Of a stretch of 44,156 nucleotides of DNA, positions 1-7,006 are shown piece by piece (position 1 is the stretch's first letter; each line of letters begins with the position of its first letter). The translations under genes and the position numbers were made by a program. Source of the stretch: Verrucomicrobiaceae bacterium (GTDB lineage: Bacteria; Verrucomicrobiota; Verrucomicrobiia; Verrucomicrobiales; V1-33); the NCBI GenBank assembly GCA_027486335.1, contig JAIXPK010000173.1, forward strand, positions 1 through 44,156, written 5' to 3'. The notes under the pieces were generated by a model. That model had not been told where the DNA came from. It made no database searches and saw nothing but the letters and a program-made list of their open reading frames with translations.

Positions 1-210
1 ATGATGAAGAACGGGGAGATCGCGATGATCATCAACACGCCGAGCGAGAAGGAGACGCGGAAGGACGAAGTGCTGATCCGGGCGACGAGTGTGAGCACGC
101 GGACGCCGATTCAGACGACGTTGCGCGGGGCGCGGGCGGCAGCGCACGCGATCGGGTCGCTGCAGAAGAACAAGCTCGAGGTGAAGACGCTGCAGGAGTA
201 CCATCCGTGA
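1..210 (+). CDS. carB: Carbamoyl-phosphate synthase large subunit, C-terminal end (partial)
   Basis: These are the last 69 codons of the large subunit of carbamoyl-phosphate synthase, which makes carbamoyl phosphate for pyrimidine and arginine synthesis. The frame is open at the window edge, so the start lies outside. The visible part matches the end of the C-terminal MGS-like allosteric domain: an IAMIINTPS stretch, the KETRKDEVLIR segment, the TPIQTTLRGA helix start and the terminal VKTLQEYHP. In the family this domain binds effectors such as UMP and ornithine. The gene ends in TGA. Identification rests on a short but very characteristic tail. Confidence 0.93.
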   Translation: MMKNGEIAMIINTPSEKETRKDEVLIRATSVSTRTPIQTTLRGARAAAHAIGSLQKNKLEVKTLQEYHP

Positions 211-232
211 GGTGGGGGGGATGGGATGATCG

Positions 233-249
233 CCTGATACGATATCAGG
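233..249. repeat. Perfect inverted repeat downstream of carB
   Basis: CCTGATA-CGA-TATCAGG forms a 7-bp perfect stem with a 3-nt loop, 23 bases after the carB stop. There is no U-run directly after it on either strand, so an intrinsic terminator is not well supported. It could be a transcript-end stabilising hairpin or a chance palindrome. Confidence 0.4.
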
Positions 250-294
250 ATTTGATCCGAGAATCTTTTGCTGAACGCTGAGGCCTTGCGCCGT

Positions 295-636
295 CTACCG
301 GGTCCGCCCCTCCGCTTCAGATTGAGGTTGGTTGCTACCCTCAGGCTTCGACTGGGTGCGGTCAGCGGGTTGTCCGTTGCCGGCATGTGCTGCTTCCTTC
401 GGGTTCAGTTGATGCAGCGTCACGATCAGATCGCTTCTGGTCGGCATGCTATTCACGTTACCCAGAATTTCGCCAACTCTAGTTGAATGCCCCTCTTCAA
501 TCCGGGCTGCCGCTTCTCTCAAAACCAAGCCGGTATACTCTGCGTAGAAATGGGTTTCGAGCGCATTATGGAAGAGGATGAAAAGAATTATCGCGACCAA
601 TGCGATGTTGAGGCCAATGGAGATCTTTGTCTTCAT
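295..636 (-). CDS. Small single-pass membrane protein, unknown function
   Basis: This 113-residue protein was not recognised. The start was placed at the ATG beginning MKTKISIGLN because it immediately precedes a hydrophobic segment (about residues 6-22, IGLNIALVAIILFILF); upstream in-frame codons look non-coding. The short cytoplasmic N-terminus with two lysines suggests an N-in single anchor. A soluble region of about 55 residues follows (YAEYTGLVLREAAARIEEG), then a disordered Ser/Gln/Pro/Glu-rich tail. It lies convergent to carB and is followed upstream by two other unrecognised minus-strand genes. Base composition is more balanced than in the surrounding genes, as expected for an acquired or fast-evolving gene. 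Confidence 0.55.
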   Translation of the reverse strand: MKTKISIGLNIALVAIILFILFHNALETHFYAEYTGLVLREAAARIEEGHSTRVGEILGNVNSMPTRSDLIVTLHQLNPKEAAHAGNGQPADRTQSKPEGSNQPQSEAEGRTR

Positions 637-688
637 TTCTGAGTCGGTATTGGTGGGCGTTGGTGGTATGTTGATAGATCTATTGAAT

Positions 689-1180
689 TCAGCCACGGGT
701 GCGATGGCCGATTGCCATGCACGATTTGCTGGCCGTGCGAGTTGTGCGATCGAGCTCGATGAGCTCACGAATAAACTCGTCGCGCTCAGAGGTCGGGCAA
801 ACGCCCAAGGCTGCCCAAATGATCCGATTGGTTACCGATCGAAGGGCATATCGGGGATGTCCATGAAGTGACATGTAGAATTGTTTCGGATGATGGGGCG
901 GAGAAGGCATCTCTTCCACGCCTGCCACATAATAACCATCAAGCTCGCCGATCCCGTAAAGCTTGAGGCTTGAGTTGGTCTCTCGGGCGGATTCGTAAAA
1001 GCATTTCGCGTGGCCATCATCCGTCAGTTCACTGGGGCGAAAAATCCAGACGGAACCCAGCTTAACGCGAACCCGATCCTGTGAAATCCAAGCCAGGTCA
1101 TGCGGTTTCCCATGATCTGCCGCAAAATTCTTGAAGGCAGCAACGGCATCGAGGAAAGGCGTGCGCTTGTCTTCATTCAT
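689..1180 (-). CDS. Hypothetical protein
   Basis: A 163-residue soluble protein starting at MNEDKRTPFLDAVAAFKNFA. The open frame extends much further upstream, but that part is Pro/Arg/His-rich and looks like antisense read-through, so the internal ATG was chosen. The sequence looks like a real globular protein: an N-terminal helix, a WISQDRVRVKLGSVWIF beta hairpin, and a later IIWAALGV helix. No catalytic motif, signal peptide or membrane segment is visible. It sits in a block of ordinary composition beside two other orphan genes. Small acidic cytosolic proteins in such blocks are sometimes immunity proteins, but nothing in the sequence demonstrates that here. Confidence 0.55.
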   Translation of the reverse strand: MNEDKRTPFLDAVAAFKNFAADHGKPHDLAWISQDRVRVKLGSVWIFRPSELTDDGHAKCFYESARETNSSLKLYGIGELDGYYVAGVEEMPSPPHHPKQFYMSLHGHPRYALRSVTNRIIWAALGVCPTSERDEFIRELIELDRTTRTASKSCMAIGHRTRG

Positions 1181-1257
1181 TTGGTGCCGACGTTTTTCCA
1201 CGGACCTATATCTAGTTGAATAGCCATTGGCAATCGGGGAGTCCGGATGGCGGGGCG

Positions 1258-1280
1258 GACCCAGGGTAGGCCCGCGGTGC
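1258..1280 (+). repeat. Family A repeat, left-arm fragment
   Basis: This is an isolated copy of the left arm of the repeat that flanks the transposase further downstream (GACCCAGGGTAGG followed by CCCGCGGTGC). The right arm and second hairpin are missing, so it looks like a truncated or decayed element. It lies in the 176-base gap between two unrecognised genes. Confidence 0.75.
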
Positions 1281-1291
1281 CGAAGTGGTGT

Positions 1292-1321
1292 GGGAGGGGT
1301 GTGGGAGGGGTGGGAGGCGGG
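1292..1321 (+). other. G-quadruplex-like G-run cluster
   Basis: The plus strand has at least four runs of three or more G separated by 1-3 bases (GGGAGGGGTGTGGGAGGGG, then TGGG and GCGGG), which fits the usual G3+N1-7 quadruplex pattern. It is non-coding and lies directly after a family A repeat fragment. A similar cluster lies just beyond the transposase gene. Confidence 0.5.
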
Positions 1322-1356
1322 ATCCTGGTGCCTCGATCCGACTTGCGTTCGCGCAT

Positions 1357-1788
1357 CTATGGAGCAGAGTGGGCGAAATGAGTGGCGAGGAACGGGGGGA
1401 TGAATGGCTCCGCGTCCCACGAAAATCGGTAAATCAAGCGAGAGCATCGCATCTGAGTAGACTGATGGCCGTCGTAGATTTCGATTCTTCGAAGGGAATC
1501 GACCCGACCCCGAAAGTGAGGTGATTGAATCCAGCTTGGGCAAAACCAGTCGCAATCGATCAAGACGACATGAATGAACGATCCCAGCGCAGAATCAACG
1601 CGACAAAACAGATGCAGATTAGGATGATGCCAGGCCGATCTGGATACATCCGACGGGAAATAGGGTTGGTTTCGGGAGAGCCCGTAGAACTCGATAGTCT
1701 TTGAATCCTCCCAGCGGACCGCGGCCTCAAGCCGATCCAAGTCGGCTGGGGAATCAACCGCTGTCCAGGTTGGTATCGGCGCATCCAT
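1357..1788 (-). CDS. Hypothetical protein
   Basis: A 143-residue soluble protein starting at MDAPIPTWTAVDSPADLDRL; the upstream in-frame extension looks non-coding. The first third (DSPADLDRLEAAVRWEDSKT) reads as two helices, and the middle is a run of alternating hydrophobic residues typical of a beta sheet (LHLFCRV, FIHVVLIDCDW). No known motif, signal or membrane segment was recognised. Cys and Trp content is high and codon use is unlike that of the flanking housekeeping genes. It is the first gene of a three-gene minus-strand series of unknowns. A domain of an immunity or binding type is possible but unsupported. Confidence 0.5.
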   Translation of the reverse strand: MDAPIPTWTAVDSPADLDRLEAAVRWEDSKTIEFYGLSRNQPYFPSDVSRSAWHHPNLHLFCRVDSALGSFIHVVLIDCDWFCPSWIQSPHFRGRVDSLRRIEIYDGHQSTQMRCSRLIYRFSWDAEPFIPPFLATHFAHSAP

Positions 1789-1932
1789 GAGTGGTTTATT
1801 CTGGCGAACGTTTCGAATCGGGTGACGGAGAGCTGGGTGTGTCGAAGATGCGACAGACGGCACGCGAGCCGTTTCCTGCATGCGTGTTAGTAATCATGGC
1901 ATGTCTTTTCTGAGTGCTCTATACGCCTGCAA

Positions 1933-2082
1933 GACCCAGGGTAGGGCCGCGGTGCAGGCCAACCCTGGGCTGGGGGACGCAATCCCGTTGGGATTGGTGG
2001 ATTTGTTGGGGTGGCGGACCCAGGGTAGGCCCGCGGTGCAGGCCAACCCTGGGCTGGGGGACGCAATCCCTTTGGGATTGGT
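1933..2082 (+). repeat. Two direct copies of a double-hairpin repeat (family A)
   Basis: Copies lie at 1933-1998 and 2017-2082, an 84-base period. Each has a long stem with arms containing CCCAGGGT and ACCCTGGG around a loop that includes CGCGGTGCA, followed by a short hairpin CAATCCC-GTT-GGGATTG (loop TTT in the second copy). The first copy has one variant in its left arm (GTAGGGCC for GTAGGCCC). The same unit recurs on the other side of the transposase gene in the same orientation. The two-hairpin structure resembles REP/BIME elements mobilised by RAYT transposases. Confidence 0.85.
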
Positions 2083-2184
2083 GGGGCGGTGGAGTCGAGT
2101 GGGGTTATGGTGAGTGGCAGGACCCGGGAACCGTGAGGGTTTCCGTCCGTAGTGTGAGGTCAGTCAGTGAGGTGCCTCGGCGGG

Positions 2185-2204
2185 CGCAATGCCGTTGGGA
2201 TTGG
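2185..2204 (+). repeat. Family A repeat, second-hairpin remnant
   Basis: CGCAATGCCGTTGGGATTGG is a lone copy of the short hairpin with one mismatched stem pair. The large hairpin is absent. It lies between the paired repeats and the 3' end of the transposase gene. Confidence 0.65.
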
Positions 2205-2330
2205 TGGGATGCCGGGAGTTTATAGGGGGCGGTGGGGGCGCGGTTCCGTTGGATCAGAGGGAGGCGGACGGTCGAGAGGGTGCCCGAAGGGGAAAGTGAA
2301 GCGCGGGCAAACCCGGGCGTTGGGTGGTGT

Positions 2331-2353
2331 GGGAGGGGTGGCGGGGACGGGGG
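2331..2353 (+). other. G-quadruplex-like cluster at the transposase 3' end
   Basis: Runs of GGG, GGGG, GGGG and GGGGG with 1-4-base spacers (GGGAGGGGTGGCGGGGACGG, then GGG) lie 8 bases beyond the stop codon of the minus-strand transposase gene. The cluster fits a quadruplex-forming pattern on the plus strand. Any role in transposition or transcript end formation is inference. Confidence 0.45.
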
Positions 2354-2360
2354 ATGATTG

Positions 2361-2819
2361 TTATTCCCAAAGATAGCGTTCGTCCCAGGTCATCCGGTGT
2401 TTTTCGAGAAACTGGCGGAACTCGTCTTGGAACGAGAGTTTTCGGTGATGTTCTTCCTGGCCGTGGATGTATTTCTCAACTGATTCGAGCATGGATGGAC
2501 TGACGGAGAAGACGCCAAAGCCGGCCTGCCATGCGAACCCAGCCATCCTGAGGGGATCTTTGTCTTTGAGCCAGAGGCTGGAGACTCTTTTCAGTTCCTT
2601 GATCCAATCGGATTGGGTTATGGTGCGGCCGAGTCGGGCGAGGATATGCACGTGGTCTGCGACGCCGCCGACGATGACAGGCGGGCAATCGAGTTTATTG
2701 GAGACATTGCCGAGGAAGGCGTGGGTTTCGTCCCGGAGCGTGCGGTCGAGCAGCCAGGGTTCACGGTTCTTGGTGGAGAAGATGCCGTGCAGATAGACGG
2801 CGGAGAGCGATTGGGGCAC
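2361..2819 (-). CDS. REP-associated / IS200-like tyrosine transposase (RAYT)
   Basis: A 152-residue Y1 transposase, a single-strand DNA nuclease that joins to DNA through one tyrosine. It begins with a GTG codon (MPQSLSAVYLHGIFSTKNRE). The HUH metal motif is DHVHIL (His56 and His58), and the probable catalytic residue is Tyr117 in EKYIHGQEEHH. The family-typical FAWQAGFGVFSVS segment (residues 95-107) and the C-terminal DERYLWE are present. The length fits the family, and there is no adjacent tnpB or terminal inverted-repeat pair as in a complete IS. Structured repeats lie on both sides (1933-2204 and 2865-3155), as expected for a RAYT with its REP elements. The gene appears intact. It could instead be a solo IS200-type transposase. 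Confidence 0.9.
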   Translation of the reverse strand: MPQSLSAVYLHGIFSTKNREPWLLDRTLRDETHAFLGNVSNKLDCPPVIVGGVADHVHILARLGRTITQSDWIKELKRVSSLWLKDKDPLRMAGFAWQAGFGVFSVSPSMLESVEKYIHGQEEHHRKLSFQDEFRQFLEKHRMTWDERYLWE

Positions 2820-2864
2820 GGTGGCGGGGTTAGTCGTGAAATGTCAGCACAAGGACGGAGGGGA

Positions 2865-3155
2865 TGCAACCCCGTTGGGATTGGGGAATTGTTGGGAGGG
2901 GACCCAGGGTAGGCCCGCGGTGCAGGCCAACCCTGGGCTAGGGGACGCAATCCCTTTGGGATTGGGGATTTGTTGGGGTGGGGACCCAAGGTAGGCGTTT
3001 GTGCCTCAGGCCAACCTTGGGCTAGGGGACGCAATCCCGTTGGGATAGGGGCGATGCTTGAACGAAGGACAAGGGCGGGACGCCCTTGCTACGGCTGCGG
3101 CTGCGTGGTGCAGGCCAACGCTGGGTTTTGGGACGCAGTCCCGTTGGGATTGGGG
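2865..3155 (+). repeat. Family A repeat cluster upstream of the transposase
   Basis: It contains a half-hairpin (2865-2884), a full unit (2901-2967), a diverged full unit (2983-3050) and a 5'-truncated unit (3107-3155). In the diverged unit both stem arms have changed together, CCCAAGGT pairing with ACCTTGGG, against CCCAGGGT with ACCCTGGG elsewhere. The short hairpin of the truncated unit carries a G-T wobble (CAGTCCC-GTT-GGGATTG). Orientation is the same as on the other side of the transposase. A family B hairpin is inserted at 3068-3094 between the last two units. Confidence 0.85.
3068..3094 (+). repeat. Family B hairpin repeat, variant stem
   Basis: GACAAGGGC-GGGAC-GCCCTTG followed by CTACGG. 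It has the same layout and loop as the family B copies near 6900 and 8883, but one stem base pair is exchanged (GGGC/GCCC instead of GGCC/GGCC), keeping the stem perfect. Confidence 0.8.
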
Positions 3156-3171
3156 GGATGCGCCGGGTAGA

Positions 3172-4908
3172 TCAGGAAGTGGGGTTGGTTGTGGTGGAGC
3201 GGCGGGCTTTGGATTCGGTGCGGTGTTTTGACCAGAGCCAGAGGGTGGCGAGGATGAGGAGGGCTTGCCAGAAGAGGAAGGCGCGGGGGGCGGCGAGTTG
3301 GACGCCGGTGTGGCGGAAGGTGGCGTCGGGGAGGAGGGTGGCGACGGCGTTGGTGGGGGTGCTGAGAGGGGAGAGGGCGGTGACCCAGACGGCGGAGGCG
3401 GAGAGGTCGCGATTGGCTGCGATGAGGATGGTGCCTGCGAGGAGGGGGACGATGCCAGCGAAGATGCCTGCGAGGAAGAGGCCTTTGGCGCCGCGGAGTT
3501 CGTAGAGGAGGACGCTGCAGAGACTGGTGGAGAGGAGGACGGCGGCGAAGATGAGTGGGGTGGAGGCGGGGAGGGATTGGCCGGGGAACCAGTGGGAGCC
3601 GACGAGTTTCTGGGCGAAGATGGTCCATCCGGCGGCACCGGCGAGGGCCATGACGACGGTGAAGGGAAGAGCGGAGGCTTCGTCGGAGAAGAAGGGGATG
3701 CGGCGATTGGCTTTGGTGGCGCGGCGGAGCCCGGTCTGCTGGGATTCGCGGGAGGGGGAGATGCAGATGGCCAGGATGAGGATGGCGAGGAGGGTGACGG
3801 TGCCGAAGACGGCGATCATGGCGGCGGCTTCGGGGAGTTCCGGGTTGGAGTTGCCGGAGAAGACCCTGCCGAAGCGCATGCTGATGCGTCTGGAGATGAA
3901 GAGGAGGCCAGGGGAGACGAGGGGGAGGGAGCAACCGAGGAGGACGATCTGGATCCAGACGGCGAGGCCGGAGGCCCATGGTTTGCCGAGGAGGTGGGAT
4001 TCGGAGCGACGCCATCTGCGCCAGAGCATGACGGCGAAGGTGAGGCAGAGGACGAGCTGGGAGAAGATGGTGAAGACGGCTTCGGGGAAGCCGAGGCCGA
4101 AGAAGCGGACGTCGGGCTGGAGTTGCTGGACCGTTTGCATGGCAGCGCCGGCGGTGAGAGGGAGGAAGCCCGGGAGGTTTTCCATGACGACGGGCATGAT
4201 GGTGAGGTACTCGAAGTAGACGAGGCCGAGGTTGGCGAGCTGGGGGATGAGCGTGTAGAGGATGAAGATCCCGCCGACGGAGACGAGGAAGGTCCAGCGG
4301 CGGTTGCGGAGGACGGTGCCTGCGGTGAGGCCGGTGATGTGATAGAGGAGGGCGGCGGAGAGGACGACGGCGTAGACGGGGAACCAGTTAGAGACGGGGA
4401 CCTTGCCGTGCCAGAGTCCCCATGCGGTGAAGGGGAGCGTGACGGCGAAGAGGAGCCATTCGCGGATAGGGAGGCCGAGGAGGTAGCCGAGGACCTTGGC
4501 GAGAGGCGTCATGGGGGAGAGCCGGAGGTAGTCCATGGTGCCTTCTTCGGCTTCCGAGGTCATGCCGCCGGCGACTTGGGCCGTACCGACAACGAAGAGG
4601 ATGAAGCCCTGGAGGGCGAGGAGCGGGAGGAGGCAGATGCGTTCGACGGAGGCGAGGTCGAGGGTGAGTCCGGGTGGGACAGGTTTCCCTGCGGCGATCA
4701 TTCTGGCAGCGAGATCATTGTGGTAGCTGAGCTGGGACATCCCGATGGTGCGGGAGAGCGTGAAGATGAATCCGGCGAGGAGGATTAGGATGATGAGGGA
4801 GGCACCGAGGGCGCGGGGGCGGAGACGGGTGCGGAGGTAGCGGCGGAGGATGGGATTGCGCCAGAGTTGCCATGCTGGGGCTGGGCCGGGGAAGGATGGA
4901 GCGCTCAT
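3172..4908 (-). CDS. ABC-2 type transporter permease
   Basis: A 578-residue polytopic membrane protein, the membrane half of an ABC exporter whose ATPase is encoded just upstream. Membrane segments are visible at about residues 35-53 (ASLIILILLAGFIFTL), 94-115, 155-172, 180-200 and 209-229, with more toward the C-terminus (TVTLLAILILAICI, LFLAGIFAGIVPLLAGTILI). A GGMTSEAEEGTMDYLRLSP loop between the second and third segments is typical of ABC-2 permeases (TSEREEGTLE-like). The start ATG overlaps the ATPase stop by 4 bases, showing translational coupling. The substrate is unknown. The long, duplicated-looking architecture suggests a single-chain permease rather than a half-size one. Confidence 0.85.
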   Translation of the reverse strand: MSAPSFPGPAPAWQLWRNPILRRYLRTRLRPRALGASLIILILLAGFIFTLSRTIGMSQLSYHNDLAARMIAAGKPVPPGLTLDLASVERICLLPLLALQGFILFVVGTAQVAGGMTSEAEEGTMDYLRLSPMTPLAKVLGYLLGLPIREWLLFAVTLPFTAWGLWHGKVPVSNWFPVYAVVLSAALLYHITGLTAGTVLRNRRWTFLVSVGGIFILYTLIPQLANLGLVYFEYLTIMPVVMENLPGFLPLTAGAAMQTVQQLQPDVRFFGLGFPEAVFTIFSQLVLCLTFAVMLWRRWRRSESHLLGKPWASGLAVWIQIVLLGCSLPLVSPGLLFISRRISMRFGRVFSGNSNPELPEAAAMIAVFGTVTLLAILILAICISPSRESQQTGLRRATKANRRIPFFSDEASALPFTVVMALAGAAGWTIFAQKLVGSHWFPGQSLPASTPLIFAAVLLSTSLCSVLLYELRGAKGLFLAGIFAGIVPLLAGTILIAANRDLSASAVWVTALSPLSTPTNAVATLLPDATFRHTGVQLAAPRAFLFWQALLILATLWLWSKHRTESKARRSTTTNPTS

Positions 4909-5852
4909 GAGTTCTGTTCTGCGACGGAGATGAGGAGGTCTTCGAAACTGGATTTGCGTTCTTCGCAGGCGGTGAGGCGGAAGCCGTTAGTGAAGAGCCC
5001 TTCGAGGAGATTGGCCTGGGCGTCTGGGGTGCCGGAGAAGGAGAGAGAGATGCGGCCGTCGTGGAGGGAGACGTCGGCGGTGTCGGGTTGGGAGCGGAGC
5101 CATGCGGCGGCGTCGTCGGGGTTGGCGAGGACGGAGATGGTGAGGCCGCGTTCCTTGCGGTCGAGGGCGTGGCGGACCTCGTCGGCGGTGCCTGAGGAGA
5201 GCAGGCGGCCGCGGTTCATGACGCAGAGGGAGGTGCACAGTTCAGCGAGTTCGCTGAGGATGTGGGAGCTGATGATGATGGTGGAGCCTGCGGCGGCGAG
5301 ATGGCGGAGTGTGAGGCGGAGATTGCGTCGGGAGAGAGGGTCCATGCCGCTGGCGGGTTCGTCGAGGACCATGACCTTGGGTCGGTGGAGGAGCGTGCGG
5401 GCGAGGACGAGGCGCTGGGTCTGGCCGCGGCTGAGGGAGCGGCACATGGCGTGGCCGCGGTCGGCGAGCTGGACTTGTTCGAGACATTCCTGCCAGCGGG
5501 CGCGGCGTTCGGAGGCGTTGCCTCCGAGGAAGGATTCGCAGGAGAGGTCGAGGAATTCCCAAACTTTCATGTCCGAGGGGACAGGGGCGAGGTCGGGCAT
5601 GTAGCCGAGGATGCGGCGGGCTTCTTCGGGGGCTTCGAAGATGTCGATGCCTGCGAGGCGGACGGAGCCGTAGGTGGGGGTCTGGAGCGTGGCGAGGACG
5701 CGGAACGTGCTGGTTTTGCCAGCGCCGTTAGGACCGACGAGGCCGAAGACCTCGCCCTGGGGGACGGCTAGGGTGAGGTCGTCGACGGCGATGAAGTTGC
5801 CGTAGTCGACGCGCAGCTGGCGGATGTCGATGGCTGGAGGTGCGGGGATCAT
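4905..5852 (-). CDS. ABC transporter ATP-binding protein
   Basis: A 315-residue ATPase that powers the ABC-2 permease encoded immediately downstream. Walker A is GPNGAGKT (residues 40-47), the signature is LSRGQTQRL (140-148), Walker B is VMVLDEP (160-166) and the switch histidine is in SSH (195-197). A C-terminal extension after about residue 225 resembles the accessory domain of multidrug or polysaccharide-type ABC-2 ATPases. The start at MIPAPPAIDI was preferred because it leaves a 74-base divergent promoter gap; an ATG 15 codons upstream would add only a Pro/Ser/Ile-rich leader. The signature Arg-Gly-Gln in place of Gly-Gly-Gln is a mild deviation. Confidence 0.9.
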   Translation of the reverse strand: MIPAPPAIDIRQLRVDYGNFIAVDDLTLAVPQGEVFGLVGPNGAGKTSTFRVLATLQTPTYGSVRLAGIDIFEAPEEARRILGYMPDLAPVPSDMKVWEFLDLSCESFLGGNASERRARWQECLEQVQLADRGHAMCRSLSRGQTQRLVLARTLLHRPKVMVLDEPASGMDPLSRRNLRLTLRHLAAAGSTIIISSHILSELAELCTSLCVMNRGRLLSSGTADEVRHALDRKERGLTISVLANPDDAAAWLRSQPDTADVSLHDGRISLSFSGTPDAQANLLEGLFTNGFRLTACEERKSSFEDLLISVAEQNS

Positions 5853-5926
5853 GGGCGGGATGCGGGGAGAGATGGGGGAGATTCGCGAGGTGGACAATGG
5901 CGCAATGCGTGGGAGATTGTGCGGGT

Positions 5927-6862
5927 ATGCGTCATGTGATTTATCTGATTACGGGATTGGTGATCGGGGTGGCTGGGGCCGTGCTGGTGCGGGACAGCCT
6001 GCCGCCGGCGGCGGGGACTGCGGAGGCGCGGCTGCTGGAGGTGGAGAAGGAGTTGAAGGACACGCGGCTGCGGCTGGCGAAAATTGATCCGGCGCAGGCG
6101 AGGCCGCGGGAAGACAGCACGCATGCGTTAGGGCGCGGGATGCGGCTGGCGATGGAGGACATGAAGGCGGGGAGGCCGGTGGATCCGAATGTGCTGTTTG
6201 ATGCGATCAAGCCGCTGATGCGCGATTTCTTTCCGTTGTTTGACAACCTGCGGCGGCGGGATGAGCGGCGGCGATTTGAGAGCCTTGCGGGGGAGTATGG
6301 GAGGAAGTACAATCTGACGGCGGGGCAGCAGGAAGAGTTGAAGCGGTGGATGGAGGATCGGTCGGAGTCGAATGCGGCGGCGTTCAAGGCGGCGGCGTTC
6401 GGGGAGCAGTCGCGGTTTGCGGATTTTGCGAAGGCGTCGCGCGGGCAGCGCTGGGATGAAGGGATTGATGGGTTTATGGAGGGGCAGCTGAGCGGGGAGA
6501 AGCTGACGGCGTTTCGCAGGGAGCGATTGGAGGAGAAGGCGGGGCGGGTGGAGCAGGAAGCGGACTGGAAGATGCAGCGATTGAACGGGACGGTGGGGTT
6601 GGATGAGGCGCAGCAGGATCAGGTGTTCGGGATCATGGCGCGGAATGCGCGGGATTTTGATCCGCAGATGCAGATTGAGGGTGTGACCGGGGAGGCTGCG
6701 CCTGGAGGGGATCGGGAGGCGGCGATAGAGGCGGTGCTGCGGCCGGAGCAGCGGGCGGCGTACGGGCAGTGGAAGGAACAGCGGCGGGCGAGCGCGGCGC
6801 GGGAGTTTGAGGAGATTGGAATGAAGCTGCCGGATGGGTGGGATGCGTTAGAGGAGGATTGA
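5927..6862 (+). CDS. Membrane-anchored helical protein, Spy/CpxP-like motifs
   Basis: A 311-residue protein with a single N-terminal hydrophobic segment (MRHVIYLITGLVIGVAGAVL, residues 1-20) and an otherwise charged, strongly helical body. A coiled-coil-like stretch (EVEKELKDTRLRLAKI) follows the anchor. Two segments look related, LTAGQQEELKRWMEDRSE (about 120-137) and VGLDEAQQDQVFGIMARN (about 227-244), the latter followed by LRPEQRAAYGQWKEQRR. They recall the LTxxQ helices of Spy/CpxP-type periplasmic proteins, but this is a resemblance only. The ATG was chosen because the anchor starts there. It is divergent from the ABC operon, with a shared 74-base promoter region. Confidence 0.7.
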   Translation: MRHVIYLITGLVIGVAGAVLVRDSLPPAAGTAEARLLEVEKELKDTRLRLAKIDPAQARPREDSTHALGRGMRLAMEDMKAGRPVDPNVLFDAIKPLMRDFFPLFDNLRRRDERRRFESLAGEYGRKYNLTAGQQEELKRWMEDRSESNAAAFKAAAFGEQSRFADFAKASRGQRWDEGIDGFMEGQLSGEKLTAFRRERLEEKAGRVEQEADWKMQRLNGTVGLDEAQQDQVFGIMARNARDFDPQMQIEGVTGEAAPGGDREAAIEAVLRPEQRAAYGQWKEQRRASAAREFEEIGMKLPDGWDALEED

Positions 6863-6896
6863 ACTCTTCTGACGGTTAGTGAGGCTTGATGTGTTG

Positions 6897-7006
6897 TGGA
6901 GACAAGGCCGGGACGGCCTTGCTACGGTGGCTTGTGTGGAGACAAGGCCGGGACGGCCTTGCTACGGTGGCTTGTGTGGAGACAAGGCCGGGACGGCCTT
7001 GCTACG
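6897..7006 (+). repeat. Three tandem copies of the family B hairpin, 40-base period
   Basis: Copies start at 6901, 6941 and 6981. Each has CAAGGCC-GGGAC-GGCCTTG followed by CTACG and a GGTGGCTTGTGTGGA linker. The three units are virtually identical, implying recent expansion. The last unit overlaps the 3' end of the minus-strand dehydrogenase gene: the CTA inside the repeat (7002-7004) is its TAG stop codon. The 138-base intergenic gap is almost entirely repeat. Confidence 0.9.

Larger units (their letters stand above)
1789..2360. other. Gene-free, repeat-rich stretch
   Basis: These 572 bases hold no credible gene. They contain two full family A repeats, one half-repeat and a G-run cluster. 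The remainder (about 2083-2330) is G-rich, low-information sequence with a small CGGG-CAAA-CCCG hairpin near 2304-2317. Short open frames here translate to Gly/Arg-rich peptides created by the repeats. Confidence 0.7.
2820..3171. other. Gene-free, repeat-filled gap
   Basis: This 352-base gap between the transposase start and the ABC permease stop is almost wholly occupied by repeats: family A copies or pieces from 2865 to 3155 and one family B hairpin at 3068-3094. No gene is visible. Confidence 0.7.

Noticed and set aside
3265..4788. Plus-strand open frame of 507 codons opposite the ABC permease
   Set aside because: It encodes a Gly/Glu/Asp-rich sequence without structure, created by the C-ending codons of the real minus-strand gene.
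6897..7006. CRISPR-like repeat
   Set aside because: Three consecutive 40-base units are identical throughout, with no variable spacers.
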